Shown here: positions 18,191 through 29,221 of the stretch, in pieces
Layout: each line of letters opens with the position of its first letter
How positions within the stretch are numbered: the first letter of the stretch is position 1
Assembly (NCBI GenBank): GCA_026196105.1
Contig: JAPHRK010000003.1
Coordinates: 18,466 to 82,465, forward strand
Source of the DNA: Rhodospirillales bacterium
GTDB lineage: Bacteria; Pseudomonadota; Alphaproteobacteria; Rhodospirillales; JAPHRK01
DNA: 64,000 nt
Reading direction: 5' to 3'
Translations under genes and position numbers: made by a program
The notes under the pieces: model-generated
Databases searched by the model: none
Told to the model about the DNA's origin: nothing
Seen by the model: the letters and a program-made list of their open reading frames with translations, nothing else

Positions 18191-18634
18191 ATGCATGTTC
18201 ATAAGGGAAGTTGCCATTGTGGGGCTATAGGGATCGAGCTGCAGACGACTCGCCCACCCCATGAACAGGCGATCGGTGCTTGTCAGTGTTCTTTCTGTCG
18301 GAAGCATAATGTGCGAGCGTATTCTGATCCGAGTGCGCGTGTGACATTGACCGCCCATGAGCCCAAATATCTTCAGCGATACTCATTCGGGCTTCACACG
18401 GCCGAATCTGTGGTTTGCCGTCAATGTGGTGTCTATGTGGCGATGGTTCTTGCCAAAGCCGACTGTGCTTGGACCACGATCAATGTCGACACTCTCGATG
18501 AACGCGCCTTATTCAACCGTGAGCCCATACCAAGTGACTTCAGCACAGAGGACGCAGAAGGTAGAACTGCAAGACGAATGGCTCGTTGGATCCCAACAAC
18601 ATTGGTAAATTGGCCCGCGAGCACAATTGAATGA
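18191..18634 (+). CDS. GFA (glutathione-dependent formaldehyde-activating enzyme/CENP-V fold) family protein
   Basis: The 147-residue protein has the zinc-binding cysteines of the GFA family: KGSCHCGAIGIEL at the start, CQCSFCRKHN near residue 30, and CRQCGVYVAM near residue 78. Family members range from the S-hydroxymethylglutathione synthase Gfa to proteins of unknown role, so the substrate cannot be given. The local sequence looks richer in GC than the neighbouring genes and a 10-base word is repeated on both sides, which hints at acquisition. It is convergent with ettA. Confidence 0.85.
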   Translation: MHVHKGSCHCGAIGIELQTTRPPHEQAIGACQCSFCRKHNVRAYSDPSARVTLTAHEPKYLQRYSFGLHTAESVVCRQCGVYVAMVLAKADCAWTTINVDTLDERALFNREPIPSDFSTEDAEGRTARRMARWIPTTLVNWPASTIE

Positions 18635-18657
18635 GCCTCACCTTCTGAATTGGGTCA

Positions 18658-18686
18658 GAAGCTGCCCTGGACTTTTCGGCAGCTTC
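18658..18686. terminator. Hairpin between convergent GFA-like gene and ettA
   Basis: Nine-base stem GAAGCTGCC/GGCAGCTTC with an 11-base loop. Neither side has a strong T-run, so terminator function is likely but not certain. Confidence 0.5.
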
Positions 18687-18695
18687 CTTATCAAT

Positions 18696-20375
<1,680 letters not shown>

Positions 20376-20633
20376 GGGTGTTTTGTCCTTAAAGGTATTT
20401 TCAGTCACATTTGCGGCGCAGATTAACCTCTGAGAGTTCACCGGGAAATGAAAATCTGTATAATTGAGTTAATTTATGGCTAAAACCTATGAAATGCTAC
20501 AAAATCTAATTTTGTAGATTGGTTTTATTTAACAACCTAGAAGGCGAAATACTCGATTAACGTTTAGACTTGTAGTTTAGTTATCGTTTGGCGTAATTTA
20601 ATGTAATAATTCATCATATTTTGAGAAGCTACT

Positions 20634-22274
20634 TTGCCTGTGAACACCCAAAACTCTATTGCTACAGAAAGTAAAAAGAGCTTTGCTAAGGCATTTCTAA
20701 TCCTTTTTATTCCATTCTCATTAGCTCTTATTCTCATTGTTGCACCTTATCATCGTTTAACTGCAGAGAAACATGAGAATGAACTCCTCATGAAAGAAGA
20801 GGCTCGGTTGGAACTGGTAAAAGACACAGCCAGCCGACTTTTCCGCACAGTTATAACTGATTTGTTAGTTCTCTCTGAGAATGAGAACCTTATGAGGGTA
20901 CTCCGAAATCCGAGAAAATTAAGTTATCGTGCGCGAGTTGCCCGTGAGTTTGCTCTCTTCTCCCGCCGAAAAGCCAGCTACGATCAAATTAGGTATATTG
21001 ACGAAAATGGCAAAGAGGTTGTGAGGGTTGATTTTAAAGATGGTGACCCAAGCATTACGCCTTCAACCCAACTCCAGGATAAATCTAAACGGTATTATTT
21101 TAAGGCAACAAAACACTTAAATAAAACTGAAATCTACGTTTCTCCCATGGACCTGAATGTTGAAAATAATCGCATCGTTAAGCCTTTCAAGCCGATGATC
21201 AGATTTATCACACCTGTATTTGACCGGTCTGGGCTCAGGCGTGGGATTATTGTTCTCAATTATTATGGCTCTGACTTTCTAGAGCAATTTGATGCCTTGC
21301 TTGGTAATAGAGTTGGTCGCCCTATGCTCATAAATATTGATGGAAATATGCTTCATGGTGGTCACCAGAATGCCAATTGGGGAGAGATGCTTGGACAAGG
21401 GCGCAATTTTGCCAATGTCAATCTTGCTGCCTGGGAATATTTCCTGCAACGTAACCAAGGATGGTTAGAACAATCTGAAGGTACCTATATTTTTACCACC
21501 AGCTATCCGCTCTTTGATGCTCTTAAGCTAAATAAAAGACGTAAAGGCCTTCATGTCCCGGCGCCATATAACAAACGGGCTGATGAGTATGCTTGGAAAG
21601 TCGTTACCTTTGTTCCCAAGAATATTCTCAGAATCAGCCGTGGGGAAAACTCGTTTATCTTTATGATTCTCTATGTTGCTTGCGTTATCATTAGTGCCTT
21701 TGCTAGTCGGAGCATAGTCGGTTATCGATTTAGGCGCCAAAGAACGGAGGATATGCTTCGCCAACTTGCGACGAGAGATGTTCTTACAGGACTTTGGAAC
21801 CGTCGGAGTCTGTTTGAGCATGGTGAAGAAACATTAAAACATAGCGAAAAAAGTGGGAGTATTTTTTCAGTCATCATGTTGGATGTTGATCACTTTAAGG
21901 CGGTGAATGATACTTACGGACATGCTGCTGGGGATATGGTTTTAAAAGAACTCTCCTCTCGCCTTTTTGATGCTGTTCGCTCGGTTGATATTGCGGCCCG
22001 TTATGGTGGGGAAGAGTTTACAGTTTTGTCTCCGCGGACAGATTTGCAGGGAGCTTTGCTTCTGGCAGAAAGAATTCGGGCTGCAGTCAGTGCCTCCCCT
22101 TTTGATATTGGCGACCAGACAATTTGTATTACAGTGAGCTTAGGTGTTGCTAAGTTGGTTCCTGGTGAAGATACGTTTCAATCCCTTGTAAACAAAGCAG
22201 ACCAATCGCTCTATGACGCCAAAAATTCTGGTCGAAACTGTGTTTCCTATTCGGGAATCGAACTTCCAAAATGA
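20634..22274 (+). CDS. Membrane-bound diguanylate cyclase with extracytoplasmic sensor domain
   Basis: The 546-residue protein has a first membrane segment at about residues 18-36 (AFLILFIPFSLALILIVAP) and a large Cache-like periplasmic region of about 300 residues. A second membrane segment follows near 340 (FIFMILYVACVIISAFAS), then a C-terminal GGDEF domain with DVLTGLWNRRSLFE, MLDVDHFKAVNDTYGH and ARYGGEEF. An RxxD I-site (RSVD) precedes the signature, so it should make c-di-GMP and be feedback inhibited. The TTG start is preceded by GAGAAG at good spacing. The ligand is unknown. Confidence 0.92.
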   Translation: MPVNTQNSIATESKKSFAKAFLILFIPFSLALILIVAPYHRLTAEKHENELLMKEEARLELVKDTASRLFRTVITDLLVLSENENLMRVLRNPRKLSYRARVAREFALFSRRKASYDQIRYIDENGKEVVRVDFKDGDPSITPSTQLQDKSKRYYFKATKHLNKTEIYVSPMDLNVENNRIVKPFKPMIRFITPVFDRSGLRRGIIVLNYYGSDFLEQFDALLGNRVGRPMLINIDGNMLHGGHQNANWGEMLGQGRNFANVNLAAWEYFLQRNQGWLEQSEGTYIFTTSYPLFDALKLNKRRKGLHVPAPYNKRADEYAWKVVTFVPKNILRISRGENSFIFMILYVACVIISAFASRSIVGYRFRRQRTEDMLRQLATRDVLTGLWNRRSLFEHGEETLKHSEKSGSIFSVIMLDVDHFKAVNDTYGHAAGDMVLKELSSRLFDAVRSVDIAARYGGEEFTVLSPRTDLQGALLLAERIRAAVSASPFDIGDQTICITVSLGVAKLVPGEDTFQSLVNKADQSLYDAKNSGRNCVSYSGIELPK

Positions 22275-22372
22275 AACACCTTTTTCTCTTCATGTTTCTC
22301 GTAATGCTTGCTCAAGACCTCTTTATTTAGTAGAAATTTAAACAATTGGGTTTCAAACAATACTAGGGTGGC

Positions 22373-23569
22373 ATGGAATTAAGAACCAAGACAAATTGGG
22401 GCGCCGTCTTAGTAGCTTTCATGGCAGGTATTCTTGCGGCAGCCCATTACGGAAAAGTGCCCCCGGCTCTTCCCAACATTCGTGCTGAAATTCCCTTAAC
22501 CCTTATTGTCAGCGGGTGGATTATGTCCATTTTTAGCGGCACGGGCTCTATCCTTGCTGTGGCGACAGGTACTTTAGCTGATAGGATTGGGGCGAAACGT
22601 TTTTGCCTTCTTGGTTTAGGTGGAGTTAGTCTCGGGGCCCTTTTAGGGGGGTATGCGACTTCTGGTGAGATGTTGTTGTTAAGCCGATTTTTAGAAGGGT
22701 TAGGCTTTATCTCGGTAGCCGTATCCACCCCCATACTGATCATTCGTTCAACGGCTCCGAAAGATTTACAGTTGTCCCTTGGGGTTTGGACAACTTACAT
22801 GCCGGGCGGTATGGCTCTTGCCATGTTAGTTTTACCTTACCTGCTGACACTTTACCCGTGGCGGACCGTTTGGGTTTCTATCGCCGTTCTTTCTTTGGTT
22901 TGGGCTTTGGTTATCTTTCTGGTTTTTGAGAAAGATGATTTTGGCACACCTGAAGAGAAAAAAGAACGCCTCTCTTTTTGGGATAATTTGCGATTAACTT
23001 TAGCTTGCCCTGGTCCGTGGCTCTTATCGCTGTCCTTTGCTTTTTATACGGTTCAATGGATTTCCATCATGGCATGGTTGCCAAGCTTCATGGTTCAGGA
23101 AAGAGGATTGGATTTAAAAACGGTTGGCTTCTTGACGGCAATAATTGTTGCCTCAAATATCCCCGGGAATTTAACATCTAGCTATTTGATTAAACGAGGC
23201 ATTGCGCGATCAACCACCTTGTGGATCTCAGCAATTGGCATGGGCATAACCGTTTATATGATTTTTGATCCGAGCCTTACGGACTTTGTTCGGTTTTCAG
23301 CTTGTCTTGTTTTCTCTTATTTTGGCGGCATGTTACCGGGGGCTGTTCTTTCATCAGCACCCGTGGTGGCTCCTACGCCGGGTCAGCTAGGCACGGTAAA
23401 TGGTATGATGGTTCAAGGTTCTCACTTAGGACAAATGGCAGGTCCCCCTATCGTTGCGGCTATTGTTACAGCAACGGGTGATTGGGGAGATGCAAAATGG
23501 TTGCTGATTGCTTCGTCAGTTGGTGTTGCTCTGTTGGCTTATCTCTTCCGGCGAATTGAGCTGAAATAA
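22373..23569 (+). CDS. MFS transporter
   Basis: The 398-residue integral membrane protein has about 12 hydrophobic segments and the MFS signature after the second helix (GTLADRIGAKRF). Overall features resemble CynX/NarK-like and sugar-phosphate-type permeases of the major facilitator superfamily, but the substrate is not predictable. It is convergent with the MoaD-like/aldehyde oxidoreductase pair and ends 8 bases from it, so it may import a substrate or tungstate-unrelated metabolite for that enzyme; this link is only positional. Confidence 0.88.
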   Translation: MELRTKTNWGAVLVAFMAGILAAAHYGKVPPALPNIRAEIPLTLIVSGWIMSIFSGTGSILAVATGTLADRIGAKRFCLLGLGGVSLGALLGGYATSGEMLLLSRFLEGLGFISVAVSTPILIIRSTAPKDLQLSLGVWTTYMPGGMALAMLVLPYLLTLYPWRTVWVSIAVLSLVWALVIFLVFEKDDFGTPEEKKERLSFWDNLRLTLACPGPWLLSLSFAFYTVQWISIMAWLPSFMVQERGLDLKTVGFLTAIIVASNIPGNLTSSYLIKRGIARSTTLWISAIGMGITVYMIFDPSLTDFVRFSACLVFSYFGGMLPGAVLSSAPVVAPTPGQLGTVNGMMVQGSHLGQMAGPPIVAAIVTATGDWGDAKWLLIASSVGVALLAYLFRRIELK

Positions 23570-23577
23570 GGAAAACC

Positions 23578-23817
23578 CTATCCCCCCTCCATGGGAGGGA
23601 AGACAGTTATCAGATCACCTTCAGTGAGTTTGACTTTATAGCGATCTTCTAGAGAAACGGGATGACCGTTGATGAGGATGACGAATTGATCACCATCCTT
23701 TAGCTCCAGCCAATCAACGATTTTACCTGGTACGGTTTCATCAGGAAACTCTATCTCCCCTTCATCTCTGGGGAGTTTTTCTGAATGAGCGCCAAACAGT
23801 TCGAGTTTAAGTTTCAC
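23578..23817 (-). CDS. MoaD/ThiS-family sulfur carrier protein
   Basis: The 79-residue beta-grasp protein ends in PPMEGG, the C-terminal Gly-Gly that is adenylated and thiocarboxylated to donate sulfur in molybdopterin synthesis. It starts with GTG (MKLKLELFGAHSEKL) preceded by AGGGACGA. It lies 9 bases downstream of the aldehyde oxidoreductase gene and is surely co-transcribed. MoaD-like genes commonly accompany tungstopterin AOR genes and may provide a dedicated pterin synthase subunit. Confidence 0.88.
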   Translation of the reverse strand: MKLKLELFGAHSEKLPRDEGEIEFPDETVPGKIVDWLELKDGDQFVILINGHPVSLEDRYKVKLTEGDLITVFPPMEGG

Positions 23818-23826
23818 TCGTCCCTA

Positions 23827-25647
23827 CTATAGTTTTAATCGGTCCAAAGTTTCGTTTGTCGGAATACCTTCTTCAGTCCAACCTCGGAGTTTGTAATATT
23901 CAGGCAAAGTCACTTCGAGACCTGTGGTTTGTCCTTTGCCAGCTCCGCTTTTTGCCGCTTCCTTGAGCATGCGGGGGGGCAGAGTATCGTCTTTTCCGGT
24001 TAGTCCAGCCTTAAGGTTATAGCTGCGCTCCAAGTTGAAAATACGTTCCCCGGTTTGCCAAAGGCGTTCTTCTGTCCAGTCGCCTTCACATGCGGCATCG
24101 ATCTTAGCCACAATATCATCTAAGCCCCAAACAGCAGCGGGAAAGACGCAAAGGCCACTGGAATCAACCACAGAAACTTTGTCTTGAGAAGTCTTAACGA
24201 TTTCAGCTTTGCCTTCTGTTGTAACGCGGGTGAAGTCATCGACAAATGGGCTGGCCCGGAGGTGACAAGCGCCACGGTTACTGGTGGCATAGGCAAGGCC
24301 CATACCTTTCATGGCGCGGGTATCATATCCAGGGAATTCTTGGCCTTTGGCAACCATTGCCAAATCTGGGTGACCATATTTTTCACAAAGGCGTTTGGCC
24401 CCTTCACCAATCTCTTTGCCAAAACCTCGGCCCGTCGCTGTTTGCTCAACCATTGTGGTGAGCGCTTCGGCATTGCCAAAGTTTAGAGCAACCCCACCTG
24501 TGTCTTCTTTGGTAATGGCACCTATCTCGTAAAGTTCCATCGCCGCAGCCATTGTCGCCCCAAAGGAGATGGTATCAATCCCATCTTCATTACAAATGAA
24601 GTTGGTATAGGTAATGGCGTTTAGATCAGAGATGCCGCACATGGGGCCAAAGGCATAGGCGTTTTCATATTCTAACCCACCAGAAATTTTCTTATAGCGG
24701 TCTTCAGAGGCTTTCTCATAATTGGGGTCCATATGAGCCATACGTCCACAGCCAATCGTGCAGCCGAAGCATGCTTTATTGGTGACGAGATTTGTTGATC
24801 CATCGGAAAGGCGTGGGGTGACTACGGCTTTGGCATTGATATCCTTTACCCCTTCGAACTGCACATCTTGGCAGTTGCGGGTGGGGAGGGAGCCAAAGGC
24901 ATTGGTGTTGTCCATCATGGCATGGGTGCCGTAAGTGGAAAGGCTATCGCGACGGGCACTTGGATCAAGCTTGGCTCTTGCTGCGCCAACAGCAGCCATG
25001 AAGCGTGCTGGGTCTTTAACAGAAACCCCAAGGGTTCCTTTAACCGCAATTGCTTTAAGGTTTTTTGACCCCATTACGGCGCCAACACCGGATCGTCCAG
25101 CGGCGCGATGGAGGTCATTAACAATGGCAGCAAAACGTACAAGGCTTTCACCGCCGCGACCAATGGAGGCAACTTTTACAGTTGGGTCCTGGAGCTTAGC
25201 TTTAATCGCGGGTTCAACTTCCCAAACTGATTTCCCCCAATATTCAGCAGCAGAGATAAGTTCTGCTTTGTCGTTATTGATGGAGAGATAAACAGGTTGA
25301 GGAGACTTCCCTTCAAGGATGAGCATGTCCCATCCAGCCATCTTAAGCTCCGCGCCCCAATAGCCTCCAGAGTTTGAACAGGTGATTGCTCCTGTTAATG
25401 GACCTTTGGTGACGACAGTATAGCGTCCGCCTGTTGCAGCCATGGTGCCGGTCAAAGGGCCCGTGGCAAAAATCAGTTTATTGTCAGGGGAGAAGGGCTC
25501 TACCTTGGGGTCGGTCTCTTCTGACAGATACTTGGTCCCTAATCCACGGGAGCCTAGATAATCTGCGGCCCATTGTTGGTTAAGCGCTTCACTTGTAATT
25601 GTGCCCTCGGTCAAGTTAACCCGAAGAATTTTACCTTGCCACCCCAT
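23827..25647 (-). CDS. Aldehyde:ferredoxin oxidoreductase, tungsten-cofactor (AOR) family
   Basis: The 606-residue enzyme oxidises aldehydes to carboxylic acids using a bis-tungstopterin and one 4Fe-4S cluster. The AOR N-terminal domain begins MGWQGKILRVNL and contains YLGSRGLGTKY and FATGPLTGT. The cluster cysteines are visible in CFGCTIGC (C293, C296, C300) with the fourth in SGLCVF near residue 505. Pterin-contacting segments such as GRSGVGAVMGSKNLKAI are intact. An AGGAGG site precedes the ATG. No ferredoxin or flavoprotein subunit gene is adjacent, unlike the multi-subunit AOR of Aromatoleum, so the electron acceptor is unclear. Confidence 0.93.
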   Translation of the reverse strand: MGWQGKILRVNLTEGTITSEALNQQWAADYLGSRGLGTKYLSEETDPKVEPFSPDNKLIFATGPLTGTMAATGGRYTVVTKGPLTGAITCSNSGGYWGAELKMAGWDMLILEGKSPQPVYLSINNDKAELISAAEYWGKSVWEVEPAIKAKLQDPTVKVASIGRGGESLVRFAAIVNDLHRAAGRSGVGAVMGSKNLKAIAVKGTLGVSVKDPARFMAAVGAARAKLDPSARRDSLSTYGTHAMMDNTNAFGSLPTRNCQDVQFEGVKDINAKAVVTPRLSDGSTNLVTNKACFGCTIGCGRMAHMDPNYEKASEDRYKKISGGLEYENAYAFGPMCGISDLNAITYTNFICNEDGIDTISFGATMAAAMELYEIGAITKEDTGGVALNFGNAEALTTMVEQTATGRGFGKEIGEGAKRLCEKYGHPDLAMVAKGQEFPGYDTRAMKGMGLAYATSNRGACHLRASPFVDDFTRVTTEGKAEIVKTSQDKVSVVDSSGLCVFPAAVWGLDDIVAKIDAACEGDWTEERLWQTGERIFNLERSYNLKAGLTGKDDTLPPRMLKEAAKSGAGKGQTTGLEVTLPEYYKLRGWTEEGIPTNETLDRLKL

Positions 25648-25830
25648 AGAGGAGCCTCCTGACTTTTGAGTATGTTATTTGATTATAAGAAATAGGGTGA
25701 TCCAAGCGATGTGGCAAGGGGACAGTTTATATTGAAAGCTCTGACATTGATCAGAAATGGGGATGTGTTAGGATAAAACGTAAATACGAGGGGAAAGAAT
25801 TAAAAATTAATTTGGCGTGTTGAGTCATGA

Positions 25831-25923
25831 ATGAAATATATAAAAGCAAGCCCTCAATTTATGAGCGATAGCTTTAATCAAACACGTATAGACGAAGCCC
25901 CTAAGTGGCTCTTGGGTTCGTAA
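25831..25923 (+). CDS. Possible 30-residue upstream ORF
   Basis: An ATG-initiated frame of 30 codons (MKYIKASPQFMSDS then to WLLGS) ends with TAA at 25921-25923, 12 bases before the GTG start of the next gene. It could be a small coupled leader or chance. No family or function can be proposed. Confidence 0.2.
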   Translation: MKYIKASPQFMSDSFNQTRIDEAPKWLLGS

Positions 25924-25935
25924 GTGAGGAAGATA

Positions 25936-26937
25936 GTGGAACATAAACCAGTCTCACCCCCTCCAAAGGCAACCTATTCCATAGATAAGTTGATTGAGGG
26001 TTATCGAGCTGAGTTAGTCGTTTCACCAGATGACTTAGCCTTGGAACTTAGTAAAAAACATATTGAGCCAAATATTAAAGCTATCATAGATGACCTACTG
26101 GCTTTGCGGGTTAAAGCTGATGAGCATTTCCTATCGATCAGAGACCGAGCCGTTCGCGGTGACGTTCACTTGAAAGCTGACCAACGCCAGAAGTTGGCGA
26201 ATTATCCAATAAAATGTTGCCTTGAAATTACTCGCTATATGCTGCAGCTCATATCGCAAGATGTCAGTGGCTCAGAAGGTGTTGTAGCTCTTCAAAATTT
26301 CAATCAGGAAGGCGGTATGGTGAAAAGGATTTGGGGATCACTCAGAGAGCAGTATTTCCAAAATGCCACTCAAGCAGGTGGTTATTATATTGACGTTGCC
26401 AACGATACCGTTGACCCAAATAAAGAAAAAGTTGAGATACTTCCTCTTGGAGAGTCGGGGTTTCGCAACCTTGAATCTTATGATGAGTATGCTGATGTGG
26501 CAGAGATTTATTGGAAATGCCGCATTTTCCCCAATAGGTTTTTCCCTAACCTAGCCCCCTTTTTCCCCATAATTGTTCTGTTCAATAATGGAAATATCAG
26601 CCTGGAAAGTACCAACAGCTTCATGTTCCCTATGAACCTGGAGAAAAATTTTCAACTAGCCAAAGATTTTGTAGCCAATAAAAACCGCCGAGTTGAAGAG
26701 GTCAAAGATTGCCTTTCCGCCTTAGAAGGTCTTGTTGACCCAGAGTACAAGAAAGACCGCCAGCATATTTTTCATTTTGCTGTAAAAGGTGAAGAAACAA
26801 AGATCAAAAAAGCTTTTGAAAGATGCTTAACAGAGAGCCCTGATGAGCTGACAAAGATGGTCAATAATGCCCTAAGTGTGGCGTCTTATCTTGGCAATGG
26901 TCGGTTAAAGAATTTTATCAACATAGATGATTGTTGA
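25936..26937 (+). CDS. Hypothetical protein
   Basis: I do not recognise this protein of about 333 residues. It appears soluble, with helical N- and C-terminal parts and a central hydrophobic, proline-rich patch (RFFPNLAPFFPIIVLFN, about residues 200-216) too proline-rich for a confident membrane helix. The GTG at 25936 is chosen because GAGGA sits five bases before it; an in-frame GTG at 25924 also exists. The 3' end overlaps the convergent EAL-GGDEF gene by 20 bases. Confidence 0.7.
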   Translation: MEHKPVSPPPKATYSIDKLIEGYRAELVVSPDDLALELSKKHIEPNIKAIIDDLLALRVKADEHFLSIRDRAVRGDVHLKADQRQKLANYPIKCCLEITRYMLQLISQDVSGSEGVVALQNFNQEGGMVKRIWGSLREQYFQNATQAGGYYIDVANDTVDPNKEKVEILPLGESGFRNLESYDEYADVAEIYWKCRIFPNRFFPNLAPFFPIIVLFNNGNISLESTNSFMFPMNLEKNFQLAKDFVANKNRRVEEVKDCLSALEGLVDPEYKKDRQHIFHFAVKGEETKIKKAFERCLTESPDELTKMVNNALSVASYLGNGRLKNFINIDDC

Positions 26938-28873
26938 TAATTGAAACCATGTCATTTGATGGCCTTTGGGTTTTGGTGAGTTGAATGTTGAGAGGGTTTT
27001 TAGCGTCTCTTTTCCTATGAAGACATGTTTTTGAAGCCCCATTTTTAAAAAGAGCTGAGCAGGTTTTGGTTGGGCTTTTCTTTGAGCAAGATTTGGTTTG
27101 AGCAATTAGTTTAGCAAGGCTTCCAAGGTCTCCTTTTAAACGAGGGCGGCCTGATGGGAGATGGATAATTGCAGCGCTGATTGACAACAAAGGGAATTGT
27201 TTTTCTATCCCATCTCGATCTTTAGAAGTGACATATCCATTCATTCGGTCATCTGTATCGTAAAGACTTTCTACATCATGACGAAATGCTTCAATCAACT
27301 TTAAAACCCGTTCTTCGCATAAAGCGGACGTTCCATCCTGCAAACCAATGAAAAAATCATCGCCGCCCACATGACCAAGAAAAGCCTTCTCATCAGCGAA
27401 TTGTTTGTTCATCAATTGAGAGAAAAGCAAAATGGCTCGATCCCCTTGTCGAAACCCATAACGATCATTGAAGGGTTTAAAATTATCAAAGTCCAAATAG
27501 ATCAGATCGACGGCTTTTTCCCGGTTACTGAGTGTTTCCAGTAAAAAATCATTGATGCAGGTATTTCCAGGAAGCTTTGTTAAGGGGTTTTGATCTCTAG
27601 CCGTCGCCAGATTTTTCTCGTTTAAAGCTTCAAGCAGTGAGGCTGCACTGAGCATGCCTTGGTACTGACGGTTCTTAACAATCACGATACCCTCTGGAGC
27701 ATTCTCCATAGAGAAAGTGGTCAGCAAACTGTTGAGGTCAGCTGTTTCTTCGGCAATGGGGCAGGCACTTATAAAGTCACGGAGTTCTTTGCTATATCCA
27801 CGGTTGGACATAAGGTCCCGCCCAAAAGGGGAATAGATGAATTCTTTTAAATCTTTCTCGCGAACAATGCCGAGAGGTTCATTCTCTTCATCAACAACTG
27901 GAAAATATGATTGGGCATTATGTTGTCTAAAAGCCTCAAATACATCATGCATGTTGGTTGAAATTGGTAAGGTAGGAATTGGACCAAGGCGCTCACATAT
28001 CAAACGCTTGTCCGGGTCTTTGCGTCGACGTTCTTTGAGGTTTGATTTCAAGGCGTGTTTATACAATGCCTTAAGTTTACTGATCTCCTGACTTGGTTTT
28101 GCAATGAAATATCCCTGTAAATAATCACAACCAGCTTCGCGACATGCAAGAAGCTCCTTCTCTGTTTCGATGCCCTCAGCAACCACTTGAATTCCCAAAA
28201 TATGGGCCATTTCAGTCGTCGTTGCGACCATCAGTTTTTTCTTTGGGTCAGCATCAATGCCTGAGATAAAAAAACGATCTATTTTGAGGAATTCAGGTTT
28301 GTATTGGTAAAGCAACTGTAAGCCTGAATAGCCTGCACCAAAGTCATCAATAGCTAACTTGTAGGCTTCCCGTTGGTAGGCAGCTAAAAGGTTGCTGGCT
28401 TCTTGTGCCATAGCATTTTCGTGGCGCTCAGATATCTCTAGGCACAATGCTGAAGTGGGTAAGCCATGGCGTTGTAAAATACCGGGTGTTGCCCCTGGCT
28501 GATAATCGGCGCTATCTAAAATACGATTATCTAAGTTGAAGAAAAGTTTGAGTTCTCCCGGTTTCTTGCCAAGAGCCTTTGTAGCCTCAACAAATTTTGA
28601 GATGGCTTTTTCTTTAAGTTCTAAATCAACCCGGTGCAGAATATTACGTTGATAAGCGAAATCAAACATAGCTTGTATACTCGGCAATCCTACCTCAACG
28701 TGGCCTCTCAATAGAGCTTCAAAGCCGTAACTGGCACCGCTATGGATGTTTACAATAGGCTGGAAGGCAAAATCTATATGAGTGATTAAGCGGTCAACAA
28801 AGACCTGATCTCCAGGCTTCAGACTATTTGTTTTTCCCAATCTTCTTTGGGTTGAATTTTCTTGTCGTAACAT
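26918..28873 (-). CDS. EAL-CBS-GGDEF protein, probable c-di-GMP phosphodiesterase
   Basis: This is a cytoplasmic protein of about 651 residues. The N-terminal EAL domain has FQPIVNIHSGASYGFEALLR, LFFNLDNR, AIDDFGAGYSGLQLL, FLKIDR, VAEGIET and LQGYFIAKPSQ, so the catalytic set for hydrolysing c-di-GMP looks complete. A CBS pair follows in the middle (PISTNMHDVFEAF, later AEETADLNSLL). The C-terminal GGDEF domain has the altered signature GGDDF (HVGGDDFFIG) and may act as a GTP sensor. The ATG at 28873 is chosen over one at 28960 because AAGGA lies seven bases upstream. It is divergent from the asd leader. Confidence 0.9.
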   Translation of the reverse strand: MLRQENSTQRRLGKTNSLKPGDQVFVDRLITHIDFAFQPIVNIHSGASYGFEALLRGHVEVGLPSIQAMFDFAYQRNILHRVDLELKEKAISKFVEATKALGKKPGELKLFFNLDNRILDSADYQPGATPGILQRHGLPTSALCLEISERHENAMAQEASNLLAAYQREAYKLAIDDFGAGYSGLQLLYQYKPEFLKIDRFFISGIDADPKKKLMVATTTEMAHILGIQVVAEGIETEKELLACREAGCDYLQGYFIAKPSQEISKLKALYKHALKSNLKERRRKDPDKRLICERLGPIPTLPISTNMHDVFEAFRQHNAQSYFPVVDEENEPLGIVREKDLKEFIYSPFGRDLMSNRGYSKELRDFISACPIAEETADLNSLLTTFSMENAPEGIVIVKNRQYQGMLSAASLLEALNEKNLATARDQNPLTKLPGNTCINDFLLETLSNREKAVDLIYLDFDNFKPFNDRYGFRQGDRAILLFSQLMNKQFADEKAFLGHVGGDDFFIGLQDGTSALCEERVLKLIEAFRHDVESLYDTDDRMNGYVTSKDRDGIEKQFPLLSISAAIIHLPSGRPRLKGDLGSLAKLIAQTKSCSKKSPTKTCSALFKNGASKTCLHRKRDAKNPLNIQLTKTQRPSNDMVSIINNHLC

Positions 28874-28975
28874 TTTATTTCCTTGTTTAAAAACTGCATA
28901 CAAAAGTAGTCCATGGGTGATGCCTTCATCTATCAATGTGGAGTGACGGTTTGGCGACAATTATGTTGCAGTCGC

Positions 28976-29067
28976 GAGAGAAAAGAGCTCCTGCTAGGGT
29001 GCTGCCCCTACTTCTCTCTTGCCAGGATAGCCCAACCTGCGCTATGTCCCTTCTAACGGAGGACTAA
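28976..29067 (+). promoter_or_regulatory. Structured 5' leader in front of the asd leader ORF
   Basis: GAGAGAA (28976-28982) pairs with TTCTCTC (29012-29018), enclosing a second hairpin TAGGG/CCCTA (28995-28999 with 29006-29010). Just before the leader ORF, GTCC (29046-29049) can pair with GGAC (29061-29064), partly covering the strong ribosome binding site GGAGGA. This looks like a folded regulatory leader; I cannot assign it to a riboswitch class. Confidence 0.4.
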
Positions 29068-29199
29068 ATGTTTTTTGGTTTGAGCAACATGATTGATCTG
29101 CATAACGACGGAGCCCATAGGGTTTTGCCGCTGGTCATGCTCGCCTCTGTTACAACAGCCCGTAAAGCCAAAACAAACAAACCGACTACTATGCGGTAG
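29068..29199 (+). CDS. Putative Thr/Lys-rich leader peptide upstream of asd
   Basis: A 43-codon ORF has one of the best ribosome binding sites in the window (AACGGAGGA, 5 bases before ATG). The last 18 residues read ASVTTARKAKTNKPTTMR: five threonines, three lysines and a methionine, the end products of the aspartate pathway that starts with Asd. The stop is followed within 25 bases by a strong terminator hairpin. This matches the layout of transcription attenuators. No homologue is known to me, so peptide function is inference. Confidence 0.55.
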   Translation: MFFGLSNMIDLHNDGAHRVLPLVMLASVTTARKAKTNKPTTMR

Positions 29200-29221
29200 C
29201 GCGGGTCTGATCGTTATTTAT

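Noticed and set aside
23583..23597. Hairpin CCCTCC/GGAGGG at the end of the MoaD-like gene as a terminator
   Set aside because: It encodes the conserved C-terminal residues and has no T-run, so coding constraint explains it.
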